Assembly: GCA_934489945.1 (NCBI GenBank)
Contig: CAKSSY010000083.1
Span: 1-6,119 of the forward strand
Direction of reading: 5' to 3'
Source: an uncultured Eubacteriales bacterium
Lineage (GTDB): Bacteria > Bacillota > Clostridia > Oscillospirales > CAG-272
DNA: 6,119 bases
A model generated the notes under the pieces. That model saw only the letters and a list, made by a program, of their open reading frames with translations, ran no database searches and was not told the DNA's origin. The position numbers and the translations under genes were made by a program. Numbering within the stretch: position 1 is the stretch's first letter; the number at the start of each line of letters is the position of its first letter. Positions 1 through 5,202 of this stretch are shown here, piece by piece.

Positions 1-1275
1 CGTTTCGGCATGTTTATCCATTGGGGGCTTTACGCCATGCCGGCCCGTCACGAGTGGGTCAAGACCAATGAGCGCATCCAGGAAGCCAAGTATGACAAGT
101 ATTTCCAATATTTCAATCCCGACCTGTACGCTCCCCGGGAATGGGCTCGCCAGGCCAAGGCAGCCGGCATGAGGTACGCCGTTCTGACCGTGAAGCATCA
201 TGAAGGCTTCTGCCTGTTTGACACAAAATATACTGACTATAAAATCACCAACACCCCGTTTGGGCGCGACCTTGTAAGAGAATATGTGGATGCCTTCCGT
301 GCCGAGGGTCTTGAGATCGGCTTTTATTACTCGTTGATCGACTGGCACCACCCCGATTTTCCCATCGATGTAAAACATCCCCGTGCACGTGATCTGAATG
401 CCGAAGAAGACGATAAGAAACGTGATATGAAAAAATATGCACAATATATGCGGAATCAGATCACAGAGCTTCTGACAAACTACGGCAAAATCCGTATTCT
501 GTGGTTCGATTTTTCTTACCATAATGCGGAAAAGGATCCCTGTTATAAACCGTGGATGCAATTCGGCGGCGGAAAGGGCAAGGACGAATGGGAATCGGAA
601 AAACTGATTGCCACCGCACGCTCACTTCAGCCGTGGCTCATCATTGACAATCGAACCGATGTTGAGCAGGATCTCTCCACCCCGGAGCAGTATCAGATTC
701 AGGAATGGCCTCGTAATGAGGACGGCACCTACCGTACATGGGAAGCGTGTCAGACATTCTCTGGTTCGTGGGGATACTACCGTGATGAGCAGACATGGAA
801 ATCGCCACGGATGCTTCTGGAAATGCTGATAAAAACTGTCTCACTCGGCGGAAATCTTCTGATGAATGTCGGACCTTGCGCCCGCGGATACTTTGACAAC
901 CGCGCCATGAATGCTCTTGACGCATTCGGAAAATGGATGAAGTACAATTCCCGTTCCATCTACGGCTGTACCATGGCAGAGCCGGAATTCAAAGCTCCCG
1001 AGGGGACTTTGTTGACACAAAGTGAGGACGGAAGTCGCTTGTATATCCACCTGCTGATCTATCCATTCGGAACGTTGACAATGGAAAATCTGGGAGGAAA
1101 GATTCGTTATGCTCAGTTTCTGAATGATGCCAGTGAGATCCGCTATAATATTGGAAAGAAACCGCCGGTTGCCGGAGATAACTTCGGCACAGTCGATGCC
1201 GAAACGGTTATTTTCAACCTTCCCGCAGTAAAACCCGACACCGAGATTCCCGTCATCGAAATTCTTCTGAAATAA
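1..1275 (+). CDS. alpha-L-fucosidase, glycoside hydrolase family 29 (5'-partial)
   Basis: Hydrolyses terminal alpha-L-fucose from glycans, a retaining two-step reaction in family GH29. The reading frame is open at base 1 (R-F-G, then M at base 10), so the true start and any signal peptide are off the window. About 424 codons remain, so probably only a few tens of N-terminal residues are missing. Numbering from the Met at base 10: the family opening MFIHWGLY is at 1-8, VKHHEGF (fucose-binding histidines) at 61-67, and LWFD at 164-167, with D167 the expected nucleophile (bases 508-510). Acid/base candidates are E226 in TPEQ or E245 in the WEACQT stretch; I cannot choose without alignment. GGNLLMNVGP at 280-289 ends the barrel, and residues from about 325 form the small C-terminal beta-sandwich. 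No carbohydrate-binding module follows. The stop codon overlaps the foot of a strong terminator. Family assignment is very secure; linkage preference and cell location are not known. Confidence 0.95.
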   Translation, partial: RFGMFIHWGLYAMPARHEWVKTNERIQEAKYDKYFQYFNPDLYAPREWARQAKAAGMRYAVLTVKHHEGFCLFDTKYTDYKITNTPFGRDLVREYVDAFRAEGLEIGFYYSLIDWHHPDFPIDVKHPRARDLNAEEDDKKRDMKKYAQYMRNQITELLTNYGKIRILWFDFSYHNAEKDPCYKPWMQFGGGKGKDEWESEKLIATARSLQPWLIIDNRTDVEQDLSTPEQYQIQEWPRNEDGTYRTWEACQTFSGSWGYYRDEQTWKSPRMLLEMLIKTVSLGGNLLMNVGPCARGYFDNRAMNALDAFGKWMKYNSRSIYGCTMAEPEFKAPEGTLLTQSEDGSRLYIHLLIYPFGTLTMENLGGKIRYAQFLNDASEIRYNIGKKPPVAGDNFGTVDAETVIFNLPAVKPDTEIPVIEILLK

Positions 1276-1314
1276 AAACCAAGCCCGGCGAAAAACTCGC
1301 CGGGCTTGGTTTTT
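1274..1314. terminator. bidirectional intrinsic terminator between the fucosidase and ymdB genes
   Basis: Arms 1274-1291 and 1297-1314 are perfect reverse complements (18 bp, GC-rich in the middle) with a five-base loop. The outer part is A5 on the left and T5 on the right, so each strand ends the stem in a T run. It starts inside the fucosidase stop codon and lies 42 bases beyond the ymdB stop, so it can stop both convergent transcripts. Confidence 0.93.
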
Positions 1315-1356
1315 CTGTAAAGCAATCCATGTCTTTAAAACCGGAAGCTGTCAGCC

Positions 1357-2127
1357 TCAGAACACAATTCGTTCGACCGCCGACACACGCCTGAGAGACT
1401 CGTCCCACTCAAAAACAGCCCCGTGAGCGGCAAGGTTCCCTTCCGCAATTTTAAATTTCTGTGGCATTTTGATCAGAAAACGATCCACAACACATTCGCT
1501 TGCCACTCCCAAAATCCCGCTCATAGGTCCCGTCATACCGAGATCGGTAATGTAACCTGTACCGTGAGGCAAAATTTGCTCGTCGGCGGTCTGAACGTGT
1601 GTGTGGGTTCCGAAAATCACATCGATTTTACCGTCAAAATAACGCCCCATAGCCAGTTTTTCCGAGGTTGCCTCGGCGTGGAAATCGAGGAGTGAAAGAT
1701 CAAACTTTCCCTTTTCGCGCTCCAGTATCCGCCCCACTGTTTCAAACGGACTTGCCAAGGACTCCATAAAGACACATCCCATCGCGTTGATACAAAGAAT
1801 ACGCCATCCCTTCACAACTCGGATCGTGTAGCCGCTGCCGGGTGCCATTGCCGGATAGTTGCAGGGGCGAAGCATATCCTCGGAGCCATCCAGATAATCG
1901 CCGATATCCTTTCGGCTGAAAATATGGTTTCCCGATGTAATAATATCTGCCCCCGCATCAAGCAACTCCTTCGCCTGTGCCGCACCGATCCCGTGAATAT
2001 CACATACATTTTCACCGTTTACTACCGTAAAATCAATCTTCCGCTCTTTTTGTACCCCTCTCAGCGTTTCCTTCAAAAAGCCCAGCGTTGCCAGCCCCAC
2101 AACATCTCCGATTGCCAAAATCCTCAT
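1357..2127 (-). CDS. ymdB: YmdB-family metallophosphoesterase (TIGR00282)
   Basis: A dinuclear-metal phosphodiesterase of the B. subtilis YmdB type. This family has been reported to act on cyclic nucleotides and to affect biofilm and other multicellular behaviour; it is unrelated to E. coli YmdB, a macrodomain protein. The 256 residues match the family's usual length of about 260. All expected metal ligands are visible: D8 in IGD, E39 and N40 in NGEN, N67 and H68 in SGNH, H150 in DFH, and H175 and H177 in GTHTH. RPCNYP at 87-92 and the TDLGMTGP stretch at 194-201 are further family landmarks. The frame stays open upstream to an ATG at 2244, but I chose the ATG at 2127. It gives the canonical MRILAIGDVVG start, has an AGAAAGG ribosome site nine bases upstream, and the upstream alternative lies before the promoter. 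The gene stands alone; the RNase Y gene (rny), often next to ymdB in Firmicutes, is not here. Confidence 0.95.
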   Translation of the reverse strand: MRILAIGDVVGLATLGFLKETLRGVQKERKIDFTVVNGENVCDIHGIGAAQAKELLDAGADIITSGNHIFSRKDIGDYLDGSEDMLRPCNYPAMAPGSGYTIRVVKGWRILCINAMGCVFMESLASPFETVGRILEREKGKFDLSLLDFHAEATSEKLAMGRYFDGKIDVIFGTHTHVQTADEQILPHGTGYITDLGMTGPMSGILGVASECVVDRFLIKMPQKFKIAEGNLAAHGAVFEWDESLRRVSAVERIVF

Positions 2128-2136
2128 ATATCGTAA

Positions 2137-2143
2137 CCTTTCT
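2137..2143 (-). promoter_or_regulatory. ribosome binding site fixing the ymdB start
   Basis: AGAAAGG on the minus strand, nine bases before the ATG at 2127. It supports this start over the longer in-frame extension to 2244. Confidence 0.75.
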
Positions 2144-2158
2144 TGCATTTTCCCCTTT

Positions 2159-2187
2159 ATTGTACCATAATCGGAGGTCGGATACAA
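2159..2187 (-). promoter_or_regulatory. vegetative sigma promoter of ymdB
   Basis: On the minus strand the -35 is TTGTAT (2187-2182), followed by a 17-base spacer and the -10 TACAAT (2164-2159). A TGG just before the -10 gives an extended -10. Transcription would start near 2152, leaving a leader of about 25 bases. The 39 extra codons of the longer reading frame start upstream of this promoter, which argues against them being translated. Confidence 0.82.
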
Positions 2188-2194
2188 GTCCCGT

Positions 2195-2228
2195 AAAAGA
2201 AAAAAGCATTTCTGAACAGAAAAATGCT
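2195..2228 (-). terminator. minus-strand intrinsic terminator with no assigned upstream gene
   Basis: Bases 2205-2228 form a nine-pair stem (one G-T pair) with a six-base loop. On the minus strand it is followed by TTTTTCTTTT (2204-2195). On the plus strand there is no T run, so it works in one direction only. No minus-strand gene ends just before it: the next features to the right, a tRNA and a yitT-like gene, are on the plus strand. It may stop antisense or divergent transcripts before the ymdB promoter. Confidence 0.72.
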
Positions 2229-2237
2229 CTCCGGGGC

Positions 2238-2266
2238 TTGACAATCTGCCTTTTTTGTTGTATAAT
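2238..2266 (+). promoter_or_regulatory. perfect-consensus vegetative promoter of tRNA-Val
   Basis: TTGACA at 2238-2243, a 17-base spacer and TATAAT at 2261-2266 match the consensus exactly. The start is expected near 2273, only a few bases before the mature tRNA 5' end at 2277, so the 5' leader is very short. Strong promoters of this kind are typical of stable-RNA genes. Confidence 0.93.
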
Positions 2267-2276
2267 AAAAAACGAT

Positions 2277-2353
2277 GGAAGCATAGCTCAGTTGGTCAGA
2301 GCGCACGGTTCACATCCGTGAGGTCGCAGGTTCGAGCCCCGCTGTTTCCACCA
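2277..2353 (+). tRNA. tRNA-Val, anticodon CAC, with encoded CCA
   Basis: A 77-base cloverleaf reads valine GTG codons. The acceptor stem pairs 2277-2283 with 2343-2349 (one G-T pair). The D stem is 2286-2289 with 2299-2302 and has GG in the loop. The anticodon stem is 2304-2308 with 2316-2320, loop TTCACAT, anticodon CAC at 2311-2313. The T loop TTCGAGC is at 2331-2337. Discriminator A is at 2350 and CCA at 2351-2353. A35, C36 and A73 are the known valine identity bases, so the assignment is firm. The T stem (2326-2330 with 2338-2342) has one A·C mismatch, between 2328 and 2340. It is a single-gene unit with its own promoter and terminator. Confidence 0.95.
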
Positions 2354-2359
2354 AGATCC

Positions 2360-2398
2360 GTGGTCAGATCAGATATCATCTGTTTTGACCACTTTTTT
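2360..2398 (+). terminator. intrinsic terminator after tRNA-Val
   Basis: The outer stem pairs 2360-2366 with 2386-2392 (seven pairs). It continues inward through two weaker pairs and a T·T mismatch to a four-pair inner stem and a short loop. T6 follows at 2393-2398. It begins seven bases after the tRNA CCA end. Confidence 0.85.
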
Positions 2399-2416
2399 GT
2401 GCGATTTTCCGGTTTG

Positions 2417-2423
2417 AGAAAGG
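2417..2423 (+). promoter_or_regulatory. ribosome binding site of the YitT-family gene
   Basis: A purine-rich AGAAAGG lies 11 bases before the ATG at 2435. It decides this start; in-frame codons further upstream run back through the tRNA gene and cannot be coding. I found no convincing promoter in the 36 bases between the tRNA terminator and this ATG, so expression may depend on read-through past that terminator or on a weak promoter I cannot recognise. Confidence 0.65.
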
Positions 2424-2434
2424 AAAAACGAATC

Positions 2435-3274
2435 ATGAAGAAAATCATAAACTTTTTCACTATGAATCTGGGATGTATACTTCTTTCTGCCGGCGTATAC
2501 TTCTTCAAAATTCCGAATGGATTTGCGACAGGCGGAGTAACCGGTATCGGTACTATTTTGGGAAAATTATTCCCCATAACACCCGCGGTATGGATATGGA
2601 GTATAAATATAGGTCTTTTGATCGTAGGTTTTTTCTTTTTGGGATGGAGGAATAGTTTTAAAACAATTTACTGCAGTATGTTTTATTCGGCACTTACATA
2701 TGTTTTTGAACGGTTGATACCACTTTCTTCACCGCTTACCAATCAACCGCTTTTGGAGCTTGTGTATGCTATATTGCTTACCGCTGTCGGTTCGGCAATC
2801 ATTTTTAACTGCGATGCCTCATCCGGCGGAACGGATATTGTGGCTTTGATCCTGAAAAAATATACAAGTTTTAATGTAGGCAAAGCATTATTGGTCGCGG
2901 ATTCTATGGTTGCAGTGAGTTCATTTTTTGTGTTCAATATTCAAACGGGGTTGTTTTCGGTACTGGGATTGTTTGCAAAAGCATTTTTGGTAGACAGTGT
3001 TATTGAGAGTTTTAATGCCTGCAAATATTTTGTCGTGATAACCGATAAATATGAAAAAATTTCGCAATTCATTATAAAAACCCTTCACCATGGTGCCACA
3101 GTAAATGACGCTGTCGGTGAGTTTACAAAAGAGAAAAAGGTGATGATTCACACGGTGTGCAAACGAAATGAGGCAATAAAACTCAGAAAGAAAATCAAAG
3201 AAATTGATCCGGCAGCCTTTATTATCATTACAACCAGCAGCGAAATTATCGGTCGAGGATTCAGAAATGTCTGA
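2435..3274 (+). CDS. YitT-family membrane protein (DUF161 plus DUF2179)
   Basis: An integral membrane protein of 279 residues, the usual length for this Firmicute family, whose transport or other function is not established. Hydrophobic segments lie near residues 8-24, 51-70, 76-92, 106-124, 150-168 and 172-188. Family landmarks are GFATGGVTGIG at 29-39 and CDASSGGTDIVA at 126-137. The cytoplasmic C-terminal DUF2179 domain runs from about 205 to 279, with HHGATVNDAVGEFT at 218-231 and the ending IIGRGF. The start was set by the ribosome site and by the tRNA upstream. Sampled rows are about 35-43% GC against roughly 50-58% in the ABC operon, with many TTT, ATT and AAA codons, so its base use differs from its neighbours. 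Firmicute genomes often carry several paralogues, so I give no gene symbol. It is a single-gene unit closed by a terminator. Confidence 0.92.
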   Translation: MKKIINFFTMNLGCILLSAGVYFFKIPNGFATGGVTGIGTILGKLFPITPAVWIWSINIGLLIVGFFFLGWRNSFKTIYCSMFYSALTYVFERLIPLSSPLTNQPLLELVYAILLTAVGSAIIFNCDASSGGTDIVALILKKYTSFNVGKALLVADSMVAVSSFFVFNIQTGLFSVLGLFAKAFLVDSVIESFNACKYFVVITDKYEKISQFIIKTLHHGATVNDAVGEFTKEKKVMIHTVCKRNEAIKLRKKIKEIDPAAFIIITTSSEIIGRGFRNV

Positions 3275-3309
3275 AAATTTTTGATTTATAATGAAAACAA
3301 AAGTCATAT

Positions 3310-3342
3310 CAGAGCAAGCGTTATTTCGTTTGCTCTGTTTTT
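3310..3342 (+). terminator. intrinsic terminator after the YitT-family gene
   Basis: An 11-pair stem (3310-3320 with 3327-3337, one G-T pair) with a six-base loop is followed by T5 at 3338-3342. It lies 35 bases after the stop codon. Confidence 0.9.
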
Positions 3343-3440
3343 ATATCAAAGACGAACGTTCCGTTGGGTTTCGATGCCATGACCAGAAAGTCTTTTGTAC
3401 AAGACGGAAGAAAAACTTTTGGTTGTTTTTTTCGGTAAAC

Positions 3441-3464
3441 GAAAGGGGGCAACTGCCCCCTTTT
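3441..3464 (-). terminator. intrinsic terminator of the ABC transporter operon
   Basis: A stem of nine or ten pairs, 3441-3450 with 3455-3464, has five G-C pairs plus a closing C-G pair and a four-base loop. On the minus strand the stem ends in TTT and continues CGTTT, a short interrupted T run. It lies six bases after the ATPase stop codon. On the plus strand it also ends in TTTT and could catch transcripts that pass the yitT-like terminator. Confidence 0.78.
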
Positions 3465-3470
3465 CTATAT

Positions 3471-4265
3471 TCAGGAAAGAATCGCACGATCGTTGGAAAA
3501 CTCGGAACCGCTTGCTTTGGCAAAAAGCCCAAGCAAATCCTCCACGGTCAGTTTTTTCTTTTCTTCACCGCGGATATCCACCACCACATGACCGTTGTGC
3601 ATCATGATAAGGCGGTTTCCGTGTGCGATGGCATCCCGCATATTGTGCGTAATCATGAGTGTAGTCAGGTGATTCTCATTCACAATCTTATCGGTGATTT
3701 CCAACACTTTGGCAGCAGTTTTCGGGTCAAGTGCCGCCGTATGCTCGTCCAACAGAAGAAGTTTCGGACGGTTGAGCGATGCCATCAGAAGCGTAATCGC
3801 CTGACGCTGACCGCCCGACAGCAATCCCACCTTGCTTGTCAGTCTGTTTTCAAGCCCCAACCCGAGTTCTGTCAAAAGCTCTCGGTATTCGGCGCGCTCC
3901 GACGCACGGATTCCCCACCCGAGTGTACGGTGTTTTCCCCGACGTTTGGCAAGTGCGAGGTTTTCCTCAATCTGCATATCGGGAGCAGTCCCCATCATCG
4001 GATCCTGGAAGACACGTCCGAGAAAGGAGGCACGTTTGTATTCTGGCATCCGTGTCACATCGGTGCCACCAATCAGAATCTGCCCGGCATCCGGTGTCCA
4101 GACACCGCAAATCGCATTCAGCATCGTACTCTTTCCGGCACCGTTGCCGCCAATCACCGTAACGAAATCCCCGTCCTCAAGAGTCAGACAAAGGTGGTCA
4201 AGTGCCACTTTTTGATTGACGGTACCCGCATTAAATGTCTTGCAAACATTGCGAAGCTCCAGCAT
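3471..4265 (-). CDS. ABC transporter ATP-binding protein (TrpZ-like)
   Basis: The cytoplasmic ATPase that powers the importer encoded by the operon. Its 264 residues carry a full nucleotide-binding domain: Walker A GGNGAGKST at 39-47, Q-loop Q87, signature LSGGQ at 149-153, Walker B LLLLDE at 169-174, D-loop AALD at 177-180 and H-loop H207. All catalytic residues are intact. The long stretch between Q-loop and signature, including the RRGKHRTLGWG segment at 108-118, is as I remember it from ATPases paired with PF04392 binding proteins. The ATG directly abuts the permease stop codon with no gap, and an AAGGAGGG ribosome site (4280-4273) lies inside the end of the permease gene, so the two are translationally linked. 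It is the last gene of the operon. ATPase function is certain; the substrate is inferred only from the partner genes. Confidence 0.95.
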   Translation of the reverse strand: MLELRNVCKTFNAGTVNQKVALDHLCLTLEDGDFVTVIGGNGAGKSTMLNAICGVWTPDAGQILIGGTDVTRMPEYKRASFLGRVFQDPMMGTAPDMQIEENLALAKRRGKHRTLGWGIRASERAEYRELLTELGLGLENRLTSKVGLLSGGQRQAITLLMASLNRPKLLLLDEHTAALDPKTAAKVLEITDKIVNENHLTTLMITHNMRDAIAHGNRLIMMHNGHVVVDIRGEEKKKLTVEDLLGLFAKASGSEFSNDRAILS

Positions 4266-5153
4266 TTATCTGCCCTCCTTCTTCTTTTTGGCGAAATACG
4301 TGGCTTTCAGGTGCGGCACGCCGAGGAAGATTGCAACGACAAGTGCCGAGAACAGTTTCAGCAAATCGGTATCAAGACCGATGAAAATGACCGTCTGATA
4401 TACAATATAGTAAATCACGCCGCCGAGGATAACGCCCACCAGACGAAGGGCAAAATTTTCGGCAATCCGTGAGACAATCGCCTCCCCGATGATAACGGCG
4501 GCAAGACCGATAACAATGGCACCGCGCCCCATGTTAATATCTGCACTTCCCTGATACTGACAGAGCAATCCTCCCGCCAGTGCCACAATTCCGTTGGAAA
4601 GCATGAGTGCAATCACTTTGTTCAGCGATGTGTTGATTCCCTGTGCACGGCTCATTGCGGGGTTACTTCCCGTGGAACGGATGGACGCACCGATTTCTGT
4701 GCCGAAGAACCAGTAAAGAGTCGCAATAATCGCCGCCGCAAACAAAGCCATCGTAAGGATTGCGCGCGGAATCTCCATCTGCGTGACAAGCACCTTCAGA
4801 TTCCGTGCCGGAACCGCAACATTGGCGCGTCCCATAATTTTGAGATTGACCGACCAAAGGATAAGCTGTGTAAGGATTCCGGCAAGGATCGGAGGGATTC
4901 CGAGAAAGGTGTGAAACAAACCCGTCACAAGTCCCGTCAGAATACCGGCAACAAAGGCACATAAAAGAGCTACCCAAACATTGATTCCCGCAGTCAGCAT
5001 GACCGCGCAGACCGCGGCACCGGTACAGACCGAGCCGTCGACCGTCAGATCGGCAAAATCCAGAATTTTATACGTGATATAAACGCCTATTGCAAGTAGC
5101 CCCCAGATCATCCCCTGGGCTATGGCACCCGGCATGGAATTGAGTAAATTCAT
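4266..5153 (-). CDS. ABC transporter permease, BPD_transp_2 family (TrpY-like)
   Basis: The membrane channel subunit, of the branched-chain amino-acid / simple-sugar permease type (PF02653). It has 295 residues with about eight hydrophobic segments, near 10-30, 43-58, 60-80, 86-105, 130-150, 178-198, 211-226 and 236-280 (the last probably two). The loop GTEIGASIRSTGSNPAMSRAQGIN at 151-174 resembles the cytoplasmic loop that docks the ATPase in this family. The tail is basic (KKKKEGR). The start at 5153 has a GGAG ribosome site six bases upstream (5163-5160). A 49-base spacer separates it from the binding-protein gene; it abuts the ATPase gene directly. Only one permease gene is present, so the channel is likely a homodimer. 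Family is secure; substrate is not shown by this protein. Confidence 0.93.
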   Translation of the reverse strand: MNLLNSMPGAIAQGMIWGLLAIGVYITYKILDFADLTVDGSVCTGAAVCAVMLTAGINVWVALLCAFVAGILTGLVTGLFHTFLGIPPILAGILTQLILWSVNLKIMGRANVAVPARNLKVLVTQMEIPRAILTMALFAAAIIATLYWFFGTEIGASIRSTGSNPAMSRAQGINTSLNKVIALMLSNGIVALAGGLLCQYQGSADINMGRGAIVIGLAAVIIGEAIVSRIAENFALRLVGVILGGVIYYIVYQTVIFIGLDTDLLKLFSALVVAIFLGVPHLKATYFAKKKKEGR

Positions 5154-5202
5154 GATTTTCTCCCGTCAAAAGATAGATTTCCGTCAGCAATCCGTCACAA
5201 TT

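Noticed and set aside
641..959. Overlapping minus-strand open frames inside the fucosidase gene.
   Set aside because: They are opposite-strand shadows of conserved GH29 sequence, without recognisable motifs.
2128..2244. Longer ymdB start at 2244, adding 39 residues.
   Set aside because: It lies upstream of the ymdB promoter and across a terminator hairpin, and the extra residues do not resemble the family, which begins MRIL..GD.
2255..2434. In-frame upstream extension of the YitT-family gene.
   Set aside because: It translates the tRNA-Val gene and its terminator; the ATG at 2435 with its own ribosome site is the family start.
3287..3292. TATAAT just after the YitT-family stop codon, as a promoter for a small hairpin RNA.
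   Set aside because: No -35 element lies at a suitable distance upstream, and transcription would enter the terminator within about 15 bases.
3343..3440. About 100 bases between two terminators, including an imperfect GTCTT/AAGAC inverted pair.
   Set aside because: No ribosome site with a plausible short gene, no clear promoter and no convincing RNA fold; I see nothing supportable. It also shows no clear copy of the tRNA 3' end that would mark an attachment site.
3291..4472. Long plus-strand open frame of 393 codons.
   Set aside because: It runs antisense across the ATPase gene and part of the permease gene, whose motifs are intact; it begins just before the yitT-like terminator and its translation has no recognisable domain. 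The open frame is a by-product of the opposite-strand codons.
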